From Bacteroidales bacterium (lineage in GTDB: Bacteria; Bacteroidota; Bacteroidia; Bacteroidales; P3), in the NCBI GenBank assembly GCA_030523765.1, contig JAUNHX010000003.1:483-64482 (forward strand): a DNA stretch of 64,000 bases, read 5' to 3'. Under the pieces are notes generated by a model. That model had not been told where the DNA came from, made no database searches, and saw only the letters and a program-made list of their open reading frames with translations. How positions within the stretch are numbered: the stretch's first letter is position 1; every line of letters starts with the position of its first letter. Shown one piece after another: positions 17,229 to 26,285 of this stretch. A program made the translations under genes and the position numbers.

Positions 17229-20200
17229 ATGAAAAAAACCTTCCTAGCACTGGCGTGCTTCTTTTCGATGGGCTTCTCACTGATGGCTCAATCGATTCAG
17301 GTAATGCAGAGTGACTTTGGCTCGATGCAGCTGCAGTTGGCTACATCGCCTCTCGCTATACATACCACAACAATCGCCAACGATACGTTCACTACTATCG
17401 GTATGCGCGATTATCTGCCTAGCAGCGAACAGGGTATGCCCTGTTTGCCTGAGCTAGTTAAAATGATTGAGATACCACTATGCGATGGTGTTGATGTTCG
17501 CTACACTATCTTGCATGCCGATACTATCGATGGCGCTCAGTTGGGTATCAATCATCTGCTGATGCCTGCTCAACCTTCTCGTAGTAAGTCGGACAATAGT
17601 CCTATCCGTCTTGTTAAGAACAATGTTGTCTATGCTACCAATGCTTTCTATGGTAATGAAATAGTGAGGGTTGAGAAGGTGGGTATTGCTCGTGACCGTA
17701 ATTTGGCTACCCTCTATTTCAGCCCTGTAAGTTACAACCCTGTAACCAATCAGCTGATTATATGTAAGAGTGTTGAGGCTACCCTTACCTATACGAGGGT
17801 TGATGAGGCTGCCACTTTGAAGATGAAACGTATTCACAGCAGTATGGCTTTCAATGCTGGTGTGAAAACAATCAATGCGCTTCCTATGCCTAAGGCGGTG
17901 CGTACTTCTGCTCCTGTGGTTTATCAGATTGTGGCTCACTCTATGTTCCGTGGCCAGCTGGATAGCCTTATTGTATGGAAACAGCGCAAGGGTTATATCG
18001 TGAATGTGGCATATACTGACGATGCTAATGTTGGTACTACCACTACGAGTATTGCTGCCTTCTTGCAGGGGCTCTATGATAATGCTACCGAAGAGGCTCC
18101 GGCTCCTACCTATGTCCTCTTGGTGGGCGATCGTGCTCAGATACCTGCTTTTACGGGTGTGGCTGATAACGGTCATATCACTGACCTTTATTATATGACT
18201 TGGACTTCGGGCGATATCATCCCTGATTGCTACTATGGCCGTTTCTCGGCTCAGAATCTTACGCAACTGACTCCTCAGATTGATAAAACGCTGATGTATG
18301 AACGCTATGCCTTCGCTGATCCTTCGTTCTTACAGAAGGCTATCCTAGTTTCGGGCGTAGATGGTGGATATAGCAGCGATAATGCTTATCGTTACTGCGA
18401 TCCTACTATGGATTATTTGGCTAAGACCTATTTTATCCCTTCCAATGGAATTAACACCTTATATTATTATAAGAACAACACTAGCTTCGCTCCTACGGGT
18501 GTCACTGTTACGGGTAGCAGTCAGAGCAGTTCGGCTGCTTCGGAACTTCGTGCTCTTTATAATGCGGGTGCTGGCTGGGTAAACTATAGTGCTCACGGTA
18601 GTGTTGATGAGTGGTCTACTCCTAATTTCAACAATACTCATGTAGCCAATATGACTAACAATCAGAAGTTCGGTTTCATGGTGGGTAGCTGCTGCTTGAG
18701 CAATAGTTTCCAAAGTGATTGCCTTGGAGAGGCGCTCCTTCAGAAAGGCAATTATGCGGGTGCTGTAGGTTATTACGGTGGCAGTGACTATACTTATTGG
18801 GCTGAAGACTTCTATTGGGCAGTGGGTGTTCGTAACAATGTGAACAATACGTGTGATCCCTCGTATGATGCGAACAACTTGGGTGCTTACGACCGTCTTT
18901 TCCATACTCACAATGAGGCTTATAGCGACTGGTACACTTCTGCTGGTGCTATCAATATGGCTGGATGTATGGCTGTTCAGAGCTCCTCTTCCTCGTTGAA
19001 GGATTATTATTGGGAGGTGTATCATCTGATGGGCGATCCCTCTATCACTCCTTGGTTCGGTTTAGCTAACACAATGACGGTTAGCACCAACACCACGCTG
19101 TTTGTCGGTGCTACTTCTATGACTGTTACAGCTGTTCCTTATGCTTATGTAGCTCTTACTGATGGTAATGGTACATTGATAGCAGCTGCTTTTGCTAACG
19201 CTAGTGGTGTTGCTACGCTCTCCTTCAGCGCTCTCACTACTCCTGGCTCTTACGAGTTGGCTGTGTCGGCTCAGCAGTATCAAACGGTTTTCACTCCTAT
19301 CACTGTCATTGTTCCTAATGGCCCCTATGTATTGGTGAAAAACATCGTGGCTCAAGAATCGTTGGAGGCAAGTCAACCTGTTGTGTTCAATGTGGAACTG
19401 AAGAATGTGGGTGTTGAAGCTACTGATAGTCTTTATCTTGAATTACAGACCAATGCAGATGATATTTATCTCTCCAACGGGGGTGGAATTCAGAACATCT
19501 CTAACTTGGCTGCCAACGATAGCACTACGCTCACTGCTTTTGCTAGCGGTATCGTATGGGGTCATGTCCTTGATCAGAAGAACACCCGTGTAACTGCTAT
19601 TGTTCGCTGGGGCTCGCATAGTAATGAGGTTTCGTCCACCACTTTTGGCTTCACTGTAGCTGCTGCTGATATCGAGGTTTCCGATGTGACCTATAGTGGC
19701 ACTGTGGCTGCTGGCAATAGCTTGGGATTGGCTGTCACCAATACCAATCAGGGGCATGCCGACCTGTTTGATGCTACTGCCTCTTTGATTAGTCCTGATC
19801 CTTGTGTCAGTGTGGTGCTCGACTCTGCTTCGTTGGGAAGCACGCTGGCTAGTGGTGCTTCGATAACGGTTAACTATTCGATTCAACTCTCTTCTCATTT
19901 GCCTGAAGCTGCTATCATTCCATTGCTGCAGTATGTTCAAGGTAATGGTGCTGTTTTCTGTGATACGATCCTTCTCCAGATTGGCAGCGCTGCCGAAGAG
20001 AATTTCGAAACGGGCAACTTCAACAGTTTTGACTGGGTACAGAACGGTACCTATCCTTGGGAGATCACCTCTTCCGATAAATATGCTGGAACTTATAGCG
20101 CTCGTAGTAGCAGCTGGAACAATGGTAGTGGTCACGGTGACACCTCTTCGCTGAGCATTACACTTCTCTCTACTCTTGATGACTCTATTTCATTCTACCA

Positions 20201-21032
20201 GAAGGTATCTTCTGAGGGTGGTTACGATAAGTTCTTCTTCCTCATCGATGGTAGTGAGATGTTCAGTCAAAGTGGTACCGATAATGACTGGGAGCGTGTA
20301 GCTTTCCCTGTAAGCGCTGGTACTCATACCTTTACTTTCCGTTATGCAAAAGACTATAGTGTTAGTCGAGGTTCTGACTGTGCTTTCATCGATAATATCC
20401 GTTTCCCCCAAATGTCGACTCCTCGCAACTATGAACTTGACACTGTATGTCAGGGTGAGACGGTATATTTCCGTGAAGAGACAATCGCTACCGATACGCT
20501 CAGTCAAGGTATCTACTATTATTCCGATTCGGCTGCCGATGGCCTTCATTTCTTGATGTTGACGGTTATTGAACAACCCGAACTGGTACTGGATGCCGAT
20601 CCCGATACCATTCGTCGTGGTGAGAGCAGTTTGATTACTGTTTCGGGTGCTAGCCGTTATGCATGGGAGAGCGGTGAACGTGTTCATACTATGCGTGTTT
20701 ATCCTGAAGAGACTACTACCTACACGGTGGTGGGTTATAATGGTAGTTGCTCCGCTACCGATAGCATTACGGTTTATGTGTTCGGTACGATAGGTATCGA
20801 AGAGAGTAATCCTACTTTGGCAATGCGTCTCTATCCTAACCCCACCAATGGGAGTCTCCAGATAGACAATCTTGATCCTACGCAGCCAGTAGTTTTGAAT
20901 GACCTTTATGGCCGAACCATTGCTACCTACCAACCTAACAGTCAGCAAATATCTATCAACATTAGTTATCTGCCTAATGGTATCTACCTAATCAGAAATG
21001 GTCAGCAGGTAGCTAAGATTGTAAAACGCTAA
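17229..21032 (+). CDS. gingipain-like C25 cysteine peptidase with T9SS sorting domain
   Basis: 1267 residues. A signal peptide (MKKTFLALACFFSMGFSLMAQ) precedes a propeptide of about 200 residues. The C25 catalytic domain spans roughly 230-615: the catalytic His is His456 in SAHGSVDEW, and the nucleophile is most likely Cys489 in GSCCLSNSF, by spacing to the downstream CLGEAL as in gingipains. Beta domains follow, including a jelly-roll (~925-1060, from ENFETGNFNSFDW) like those in gingipain adhesin regions. The C-terminal ~65 residues (LYPNPTNGSLQI to KIVKR) are a T9SS type A sorting domain, so the protein should be exported and surface-attached or released. Substrate specificity is unknown. 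It is followed by a strong terminator at 21058. Confidence 0.93.
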   Translation: MKKTFLALACFFSMGFSLMAQSIQVMQSDFGSMQLQLATSPLAIHTTTIANDTFTTIGMRDYLPSSEQGMPCLPELVKMIEIPLCDGVDVRYTILHADTIDGAQLGINHLLMPAQPSRSKSDNSPIRLVKNNVVYATNAFYGNEIVRVEKVGIARDRNLATLYFSPVSYNPVTNQLIICKSVEATLTYTRVDEAATLKMKRIHSSMAFNAGVKTINALPMPKAVRTSAPVVYQIVAHSMFRGQLDSLIVWKQRKGYIVNVAYTDDANVGTTTTSIAAFLQGLYDNATEEAPAPTYVLLVGDRAQIPAFTGVADNGHITDLYYMTWTSGDIIPDCYYGRFSAQNLTQLTPQIDKTLMYERYAFADPSFLQKAILVSGVDGGYSSDNAYRYCDPTMDYLAKTYFIPSNGINTLYYYKNNTSFAPTGVTVTGSSQSSSAASELRALYNAGAGWVNYSAHGSVDEWSTPNFNNTHVANMTNNQKFGFMVGSCCLSNSFQSDCLGEALLQKGNYAGAVGYYGGSDYTYWAEDFYWAVGVRNNVNNTCDPSYDANNLGAYDRLFHTHNEAYSDWYTSAGAINMAGCMAVQSSSSSLKDYYWEVYHLMGDPSITPWFGLANTMTVSTNTTLFVGATSMTVTAVPYAYVALTDGNGTLIAAAFANASGVATLSFSALTTPGSYELAVSAQQYQTVFTPITVIVPNGPYVLVKNIVAQESLEASQPVVFNVELKNVGVEATDSLYLELQTNADDIYLSNGGGIQNISNLAANDSTTLTAFASGIVWGHVLDQKNTRVTAIVRWGSHSNEVSSTTFGFTVAAADIEVSDVTYSGTVAAGNSLGLAVTNTNQGHADLFDATASLISPDPCVSVVLDSASLGSTLASGASITVNYSIQLSSHLPEAAIIPLLQYVQGNGAVFCDTILLQIGSAAEENFETGNFNSFDWVQNGTYPWEITSSDKYAGTYSARSSSWNNGSGHGDTSSLSITLLSTLDDSISFYQKVSSEGGYDKFFFLIDGSEMFSQSGTDNDWERVAFPVSAGTHTFTFRYAKDYSVSRGSDCAFIDNIRFPQMSTPRNYELDTVCQGETVYFREETIATDTLSQGIYYYSDSAADGLHFLMLTVIEQPELVLDADPDTIRRGESSLITVSGASRYAWESGERVHTMRVYPEETTTYTVVGYNGSCSATDSITVYVFGTIGIEESNPTLAMRLYPNPTNGSLQIDNLDPTQPVVLNDLYGRTIATYQPNSQQISINISYLPNGIYLIRNGQQVAKIVKR

Positions 21033-21057
21033 GAGATTCCCTTTGGGGTCTCATAAT

Positions 21058-21096
21058 AAAAGGGGAACTTGTTGTTTGGCAAGCTCCCCTTTCTTA
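21058..21096 (+). terminator. terminator after the C25 peptidase gene
   Basis: AAAGGGGAACTTG pairs with CAAGCTCCCCTTT (one A-C mismatch) across an 8-nt loop, followed by a T-rich stretch. It lies 26 nt after the stop codon. Confidence 0.75.
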
Positions 21097-21136
21097 TTGT
21101 TTGTAGAACTTCAATTTAGTCTCAAATACAATAAAG

Positions 21137-21178
21137 GAAAAACCTCTCCTCGGCCAATTAGACTTGAAGGGAGGTTTC
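21137..21178 (-). terminator. terminator after the SDR gene
   Basis: On the minus strand an AAACCTCCCT arm pairs with AGGAGAGGTTT (one bulge), followed by TTTTCCTTT. It lies 34 nt past the SDR stop and is convergent with the terminator at 21058. Confidence 0.6.
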
Positions 21179-21212
21179 TCTTACTCGTTATATAAATGTA
21201 TATAAGGATTCT

Positions 21213-22001
21213 TTAATGGATACGTCCATAGAGACGTTTGGCGGTGGCTTCATTTTGCCATCCACGAGGATAATCGTTCTCGCTCTGATAACGGTAAACC
21301 TTATTGGTACTATCGCCCTTGATGGCTCGAACTACTATTTCGGCTGCTTTCGATGGTTTGCGGCAGAAGGGACGGAAGAGTATGGCCACAATAGGATCGA
21401 ACCAGCGGTTCATCTTGAAAATAGGGGTGTTGACAATACCAGGGTCCACTCCGTTGATACGCAATTGAGGGTTATGTTGGGATAACTGTTGCATATATAG
21501 ACCCATAGCCATCTTGGAGTCGGCATATGCGCGGATCGGTTTGAAACGTCGTTCACCAGATTCATAGTTCGACTTTGAAGCGTTGCTCCATCGAGCTGAC
21601 ATGGAGAGGATACTCACGATGGCCCCATTTTCTTCCATCACTGGGAGCAGCATACGGGTAAGGTTTGCGGGTCCTACGAAGTTGGTGAGGTAGGTGAGTT
21701 CATATCCATTTTTAGAGTGGTACTTGTTTTGCGGTGTCCCTGCATTGTTCACAAGCGCATAGATAGGTTGGTATTTGTTGCGTATACGTTGTACGAAGGC
21801 TTCTTCCGAATCTTCGTCGCTCACGTTGAGTTTCTCAACAAATACCATTTGGTGTTGTTGAGAGGGTAGGGCGGCGATTAATTTCTCGGCACGCTCTACA
21901 CTGCGTACAGCCATAATCACACGATAGTCTTGGGCAAGTAGTTGTTGTGTGGTGGCCCATCCGATGGCACCCGTGGCGCCAGTAATGATAACGGTCTTCA
22001 C
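21213..22001 (-). CDS. short-chain dehydrogenase/reductase, retinol-dehydrogenase-like
   Basis: A 262-residue classical SDR. The NAD(P)-binding glycine motif TGATGAIG is at residues 7-14, NNAG at 85-88 and the catalytic Y159-ADS-K163 follows SILSMSAR, which carries the catalytic serine. An Arg just after beta-2 (AVRS, Arg33) suggests NADPH preference. The pattern resembles the retinol dehydrogenase/WW-oxidoreductase-like group common in Bacteroidales, but the substrate cannot be predicted. It stands alone between a terminator and the NlpC/P60 gene. Confidence 0.88.
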   Translation of the reverse strand: MKTVIITGATGAIGWATTQQLLAQDYRVIMAVRSVERAEKLIAALPSQQHQMVFVEKLNVSDEDSEEAFVQRIRNKYQPIYALVNNAGTPQNKYHSKNGYELTYLTNFVGPANLTRMLLPVMEENGAIVSILSMSARWSNASKSNYESGERRFKPIRAYADSKMAMGLYMQQLSQHNPQLRINGVDPGIVNTPIFKMNRWFDPIVAILFRPFCRKPSKAAEIVVRAIKGDSTNKVYRYQSENDYPRGWQNEATAKRLYGRIH

Positions 22002-22138
22002 TTAGCGGTTTTTAGATTTAAGTTTAATAGAAAAAAAGTGCGGTTATTGATATGTGGGTTCTATTCATTCCTTTCACGCCTATTTTGTATTAATTCATGC
22101 TGTTTTTTTTTAAGATGGTGTATTGATAGATCCTACAT

Positions 22139-22774
22139 TTAGTATTTTGTTGTTACTTTCTTATGACGACCACCTTTGTAAAAGTGGGCGTTCCAATAGG
22201 TGTTGGAGAGCTGACTCACGGTAACCCCTCGACTGGTTGAGGAGTGGGCGAAGAGATCGTCCTTCAAATAGATACCTACATGGGATACTTTTCCGTTGCT
22301 GTTGGTGAAGAAGACGATATCACCTTCGCGTAGTTGATTGCGAGATATAAGGGTTACATCTTTCTGTATGTCGGAGGCGGTACGGTGAAGTGTTATCCCA
22401 TATACCTCGCTGAACACTTTGTCGACAAAGCAAGAGCAGTCGATGCCGCTGGTGCTGCATCCTCCATATAGATAGGGGGTCCCAAACCAGCGATCGATGA
22501 CGGCATAGAGTTTCTCATTGTCTTTGTCGTTGAGGATAATACCTGTACCACCATTAGTGTTGTTGCGATGTGTTGGTTGGGTGCTACCTGCTGGTGGGGT
22601 TTGTGGTTTGAAAGCTGGCTCATCATAATACTCATCAGCATAAAGTTGTCCGATGATAAAATCTTCATCTTCCAAATCGGTCGATAGGAATTGTTTCAGC
22701 GCTTTACAGGAACTTAAAGATCCAATAGCGATGAGCATTATAAAGAAAAGGGATAGTCGTTGTAGCTTTTTCAT
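22139..22774 (-). CDS. NlpC/P60 (C40) peptidoglycan endopeptidase, lipoprotein
   Basis: A 211-residue lipoprotein with a lipobox ending at Cys23 (LSSC). A flexible, Pro/Asn/Thr-rich linker (~45-80) leads to the C-terminal NlpC/P60 domain. Catalytic Cys113 is in SGIDCSCF, His165 in VSHVGIYL and a third His at 177. It should cut peptide stems of peptidoglycan (gamma-D-Glu-mDAP bond type) from the periplasmic face of a membrane. It is 8 nt downstream of ftsB, an arrangement that fits cell-division or wall-remodelling work. The start is supported by this tight spacing. Confidence 0.93.
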   Translation of the reverse strand: MKKLQRLSLFFIMLIAIGSLSSCKALKQFLSTDLEDEDFIIGQLYADEYYDEPAFKPQTPPAGSTQPTHRNNTNGGTGIILNDKDNEKLYAVIDRWFGTPYLYGGCSTSGIDCSCFVDKVFSEVYGITLHRTASDIQKDVTLISRNQLREGDIVFFTNSNGKVSHVGIYLKDDLFAHSSTSRGVTVSQLSNTYWNAHFYKGGRHKKVTTKY

Positions 22775-22782
22775 GATGTTTG

Positions 22783-23088
22783 TTATTTTTCGGGATCGAT
22801 AATCATATAAATATCTTCGTCGGCCCGTTTCATGTAATAGGTTTCACGACCATAGCGTTCGATCGCTTTTAGGTCGGATTTCAGTGCTAGTGCTTGGGCA
22901 CTATCTGCTATGATGCCCTCTTGTAACTCTTCCTGACGCTGACGTAATTCTGCTACATCCTTAGAAAGCCTACGGGTAACCATCAGATTATTCTCATCGA
23001 GAAACAGGAATATAAGAAGGAATACAATAGTTGCCAAAACATACTTGTTTCGAAGTATATTCCATATATGTAGCAATTTGGTATTCAT
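22783..23088 (-). CDS. ftsB: FtsB/DivIC-type septum formation initiator
   Basis: A 101-residue single-pass protein: short cytoplasmic N-terminus, membrane helix (YVLATIVFLLIFLFLDENN, ~15-33), then a coiled coil (~38-75; LSKDVAELRQRQEELQEGI) and a short C-terminal tail beginning at AIERYGRETYYMKRADEDIY. This is the standard FtsB/DivIC layout; with FtsL and FtsQ it activates septal wall synthesis by FtsWI. It has the best minus-strand promoter in the window (23136-23167) and is followed by the NlpC/P60 gene. Confidence 0.93.
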   Translation of the reverse strand: MNTKLLHIWNILRNKYVLATIVFLLIFLFLDENNLMVTRRLSKDVAELRQRQEELQEGIIADSAQALALKSDLKAIERYGRETYYMKRADEDIYMIIDPEK

Positions 23089-23135
23089 TTTGTTGGATGC
23101 TTTATGGATTCACTTTATTTTTAATAAATAAAAAT

Positions 23136-23167
23136 GCAAAAATAGTGTTTTTTTCATATTTGGCAAA
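23136..23167 (-). promoter_or_regulatory. promoter of the ftsB-NlpC/P60 operon
   Basis: On the minus strand TTTG (23167-23164), a 19-nt spacer and TATTTTTGC (23144-23136) form a full consensus promoter. The start near 23130 leaves a leader of about 40 nt. Confidence 0.75.
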
Positions 23168-23210
23168 GAGAATAGCGAAAAAAATCAGAGGGCGACATCA
23201 TGAAAAGGGT

Positions 23211-24749
23211 TTACTTTTTGATAATGAGCACTTGACCGATACGTATTTTGTCGGAGTGGAGGTTGTTGAGTCGTTTGATCTTGTCGATCGTTGTCCCATA
23301 TTTACGAGCTATAGAAGAGAGGGTGTCTCCCTTACGGACAGTGTGTTTTACAGTGGTATGGGCAGGAGTGGCTGGCTTTGGTTGTTGCACCTGCGATGGT
23401 TTTGATGTTTCAGTTTCGCGGGGTGCAGTATTGTTTTGTAGGGAGTCGGTTACTTCCTTATTATCGTTTTGGGGTGGGGTGTAGCGAGGATTCTTACGAT
23501 AAATAATCAGTCGTTCACCTACCTTCACACTATTGCTCCGTTTGTGGCTCCACCGCTTGATGTTGGCAGTCGATACACCATATCGGTTGGCTACTTTGGT
23601 AAGGGTTTCGCCCCGTTTGACGATATGAACTATTCGCTCTAGTTCGGGTTCGGTAACTACTGGTTTTTTTGTCACTGAATCGTTGGTGGCCTTATATATA
23701 GAATCTTCCATCTTGATAAAGGTGGGGATTTTACCTACTGGGAGATAAAGCACTTTGTGGCCATTCGAGGCTGGCACGATATCGGCGCGATACTGGGGGT
23801 TGAGGGTGCGTAACTCCTCAACTTCTATATCAATATATTGTGAAATGTAGCAGTAAAAAGCATCGTGATCCAAATGAACGGTATCGCTGTGGATCGGTAC
23901 ATTGATGTGTTGTGGACGGATGCCGTGCTCATGGTAATAGTTCATTGCATAGCAAGCTCCTATAAAGGCGGGGATATATCCGCGGGTCTCTCTCGGAAGG
24001 TATTGGTAAATTTCCCAGAAGTTGCGTTTGCCTCCTGATCGAGCTATTGCTTTATTGATGTTGCCAGGACCACAGTTATAGGCGGCAATGGCGAGGGTCC
24101 AATCATGATAGATGTTATTGAGATCGCGCAGATAGCGAGCAGCTGCAACAGTAGAAGCGTAGGGATCACGCCGATCATCGACTAGCGAGTTAACATCTAG
24201 ATCGTAGTTCTTTCCCGTACGGTACATAAATTGCCATAAGCCAGCGGCCCCTGCTCGCGATGTGGCTTGGGGATTGAGAGCCGACTCCACAATGCTTAGA
24301 TATTTCAATTCTTGTGGTACCTTGTAGCGATCCAATACCTCTTCAAAGAGGGGGAAATAATATTCCGATAAGGTTAGCATCACATCGCAGCGGCGCTCCA
24401 TAATACGTATATAGGTACGTATGTATGCTCGAACATCTTGGTTATATGTCATCGGAATCACTGTGGGCAGTTGACGTAATCGTTTTTCAAGCACACTGTC
24501 AGGTATCTGATCGAAGGCCGCATAGTATTCTGATGCTGAGCGACTGTAGTGTCGGTTTACTGCATGAGAGTATTTACGCCAATAATAGTTGTTCAGCAAA
24601 CTGTCGTAGTTGGCGTTGTCGCGTGATGTAATATACAGCATATCGTTCTGTTGCATTGTGGGGTTTTGACCCTGTGCTACAGCGCCGAAGCTTAGCATGA
24701 GGAGGAATGATAGGAGGGTGTTATGGATAGTGTGCTCTTTGTTTCTCAT
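23211..24749 (-). CDS. MltD-like lytic transglycosylase with two LysM domains
   Basis: 512 residues. A signal peptide ends near residue 26 (FGAVAQG). The SLT-type lytic transglycosylase domain spans ~135-290, with catalytic Glu155 in LSIVESALNP, the AAGLWQFM motif and AIAAYNCGPGNINKAI. Two C-terminal LysM domains (~369-413 and ~467-511) bind peptidoglycan glycan; a Gln/Pro/Thr-rich linker separates them. The enzyme cleaves MurNAc-GlcNAc bonds to 1,6-anhydro ends. It lies on the same strand as ftsB but upstream of it, separated by the ftsB promoter. No -7 box was seen within 110 nt upstream. Confidence 0.93.
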   Translation of the reverse strand: MRNKEHTIHNTLLSFLLMLSFGAVAQGQNPTMQQNDMLYITSRDNANYDSLLNNYYWRKYSHAVNRHYSRSASEYYAAFDQIPDSVLEKRLRQLPTVIPMTYNQDVRAYIRTYIRIMERRCDVMLTLSEYYFPLFEEVLDRYKVPQELKYLSIVESALNPQATSRAGAAGLWQFMYRTGKNYDLDVNSLVDDRRDPYASTVAAARYLRDLNNIYHDWTLAIAAYNCGPGNINKAIARSGGKRNFWEIYQYLPRETRGYIPAFIGACYAMNYYHEHGIRPQHINVPIHSDTVHLDHDAFYCYISQYIDIEVEELRTLNPQYRADIVPASNGHKVLYLPVGKIPTFIKMEDSIYKATNDSVTKKPVVTEPELERIVHIVKRGETLTKVANRYGVSTANIKRWSHKRSNSVKVGERLIIYRKNPRYTPPQNDNKEVTDSLQNNTAPRETETSKPSQVQQPKPATPAHTTVKHTVRKGDTLSSIARKYGTTIDKIKRLNNLHSDKIRIGQVLIIKK

Positions 24750-24962
24750 ATAAATAATTGTTTAACTGATTATATAAACTAAAAAAAGTCGTTTTTATTT
24801 TAAGATAAGACTATAAAGAGTAAAAAAAAGTGGGGATGGGATATTTTTAATAACAATCTATTTTATTGATATTCAAAAAACAGAGCCTTTTATTAACCAA
24901 GAATAAAGCCTCTCATTTTTCTTTTTTTAACATCGGACTTGTGCTATATCAAAAATTTGACG

Positions 24963-24971
24963 TATCTTTGC
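24963..24971 (+). promoter_or_regulatory. promoter -7 element of the butyrate kinase gene
   Basis: TATCTTTGC is an exact TAnnTTTGC match; CTTG at 24938-24941 is 21 nt upstream. The start near 24978 leaves a leader of about 47 nt and supports the ATG at 25025 over an in-frame ATG at 24866. The rest of 24750-25024 is A/T-rich with no gene. Confidence 0.7.
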
Positions 24972-25024
24972 AGACGAAATTAATAGCTGTAAGTAAAATA
25001 AATAATAAAGATAAGATTCTGTTT

Positions 25025-26119
25025 ATGAATACAAAAAAATTCACACTCGTTATCAATCCTGGCGCTACATCCACCAAGGCTGCGATATATGAGGGAGAGA
25101 ACGAAGTGTTTACCGAGAACCTCACACATCCTATCGAGGAGGTACAAAAGTTCAAAGAGGTGGCCGATCAGTTCGACTATCGTAAGGGTGCTATCCTCGA
25201 TATGCTCAAACGTCATGGTGTTGGTACCGATGAACTAGCTATCGTTGTAGGTCGTGGTGGCCTCACTCGTCCCTGTGAATCGGGTGTATATAAAGTCAAT
25301 GATCTCATGAAAGAGGAATGTCATGAGGGTATTCAGGGCAAGCATGCTTGCAATCTCGGTGCTCTCATCTCCGACTCTATCGCTACTGAGATTGGCTTAG
25401 AGGCTGCCTATATCGCTGACCCCGGTATCGTTGACGAACGTCCTGAATATGCCAAGATTACAGGTCATCCTGAGTTCGATCTCGATCCTAAGCGTGAAGG
25501 TGTTATTTGGCACTGTCTCAACCAGAAGATGACGGCTAAGCTCTATGCCCGCGAATTGGGTAAGCATTATGAGGATCTCAACCTCATCATCGCCCATATG
25601 GGTGGTGGCGTATCGGTAGGTATCCATCAGCATGGTCGTTGTGTTGAGGTTAACCGTGCACTCTGTGGTCTTGGTGCTTTCTCGCCTACCCGTGCTGGCA
25701 GCATCAATGCTAGTAAACTTGTTGAGGTTTGCTTCAGCGGTAAGTATGATATGGCTAAGGTGAAAAAGATGATCACCGCTGAAGGTGGTTTTGTAGCTTA
25801 TCTTGGCACCAACGATGCCTATGAAGTTGAGAAACGTGCTATTGCTGGTGACGAGAAGTGCAAACTCCTCGTTGATGCATTCTGCTATCAGGTGGCTCTT
25901 GAGATCAGTCGTCTTGCTGCTGTTGTTAAAGGCAAGGTTGATGCAATCCTTCTTACAGGCGGTATTGCATACAGCAAACCTTGGATGGCACAGATTACCG
26001 AGCGTATCGATTGGATTGCTCCTGTCAAGGTTTACAAAGGAGAGAATGAGATGCTTGCCCTCGCAATCTGTGGCAAGGAGGTTCTTGACGGCGTTGCCAA
26101 GATTAAAGAGTATAAATAA
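25025..26119 (+). CDS. buk: butyrate kinase
   Basis: 364 residues from the ATG at 25025, the usual family length. The longer open frame from 24866 begins upstream of the promoter and is rejected. It is an ASKHA-fold acyl kinase: VINPGATSTKAAIYEGENEV at the N-terminus (phosphate-1 loop), VGRGGLTRPC, the catalytic-region HMGGGVSVGIHQHGR, FSPTRAGSI and LTGGIAYSKPW (adenosine loop). It interconverts butyryl phosphate and butyrate with ADP/ATP in the last step of butyrate fermentation, or acts on branched-chain acyl phosphates. The usual partner ptb is not adjacent; it may lie elsewhere. It is the sole gene between a divergent transglycosylase and an FKBP gene. Confidence 0.93.
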   Translation: MNTKKFTLVINPGATSTKAAIYEGENEVFTENLTHPIEEVQKFKEVADQFDYRKGAILDMLKRHGVGTDELAIVVGRGGLTRPCESGVYKVNDLMKEECHEGIQGKHACNLGALISDSIATEIGLEAAYIADPGIVDERPEYAKITGHPEFDLDPKREGVIWHCLNQKMTAKLYARELGKHYEDLNLIIAHMGGGVSVGIHQHGRCVEVNRALCGLGAFSPTRAGSINASKLVEVCFSGKYDMAKVKKMITAEGGFVAYLGTNDAYEVEKRAIAGDEKCKLLVDAFCYQVALEISRLAAVVKGKVDAILLTGGIAYSKPWMAQITERIDWIAPVKVYKGENEMLALAICGKEVLDGVAKIKEYK

Positions 26120-26127
26120 TAGTATTA

Positions 26128-26148
26128 TTCTTTATATAGTATAAAGAA
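26128..26148. repeat. A/T-rich perfect palindrome after buk
   Basis: TTCTTTATA and TATAAAGAA surround TAG. Perfect 9-bp arms lie just after the buk stop codon. It could be a weak terminator or an operator for the downstream FKBP gene. Confidence 0.5.
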
Positions 26149-26200
26149 AAAGCATACTCATTAGAGTTAGATACTATAATCCATCATAACTACACCCATT

Positions 26201-26235
26201 GTGCCTTGTTGTCAGTTTTTCTGGCAGCAGGGCAC
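26201..26235 (+). other. hairpin in the buk-FKBP gap
   Basis: GTGCC...GGCAC with inner GTTG/CAGC and CAG/CTG pairs around a T5 loop form an imperfect stem. No T-tract follows, so it is more likely an mRNA structure in the FKBP leader than a terminator. Confidence 0.35.
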
Positions 26236-26285
26236 ATGGTTGATACAACAGTTTTATTGATAAGCTATATAAATAGAGATATAAT

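Noticed and set aside
24866-25024. Longer butyrate kinase start at 24866
   Set aside because: It lies upstream of the promoter, and the extra 53 residues have no family counterpart.
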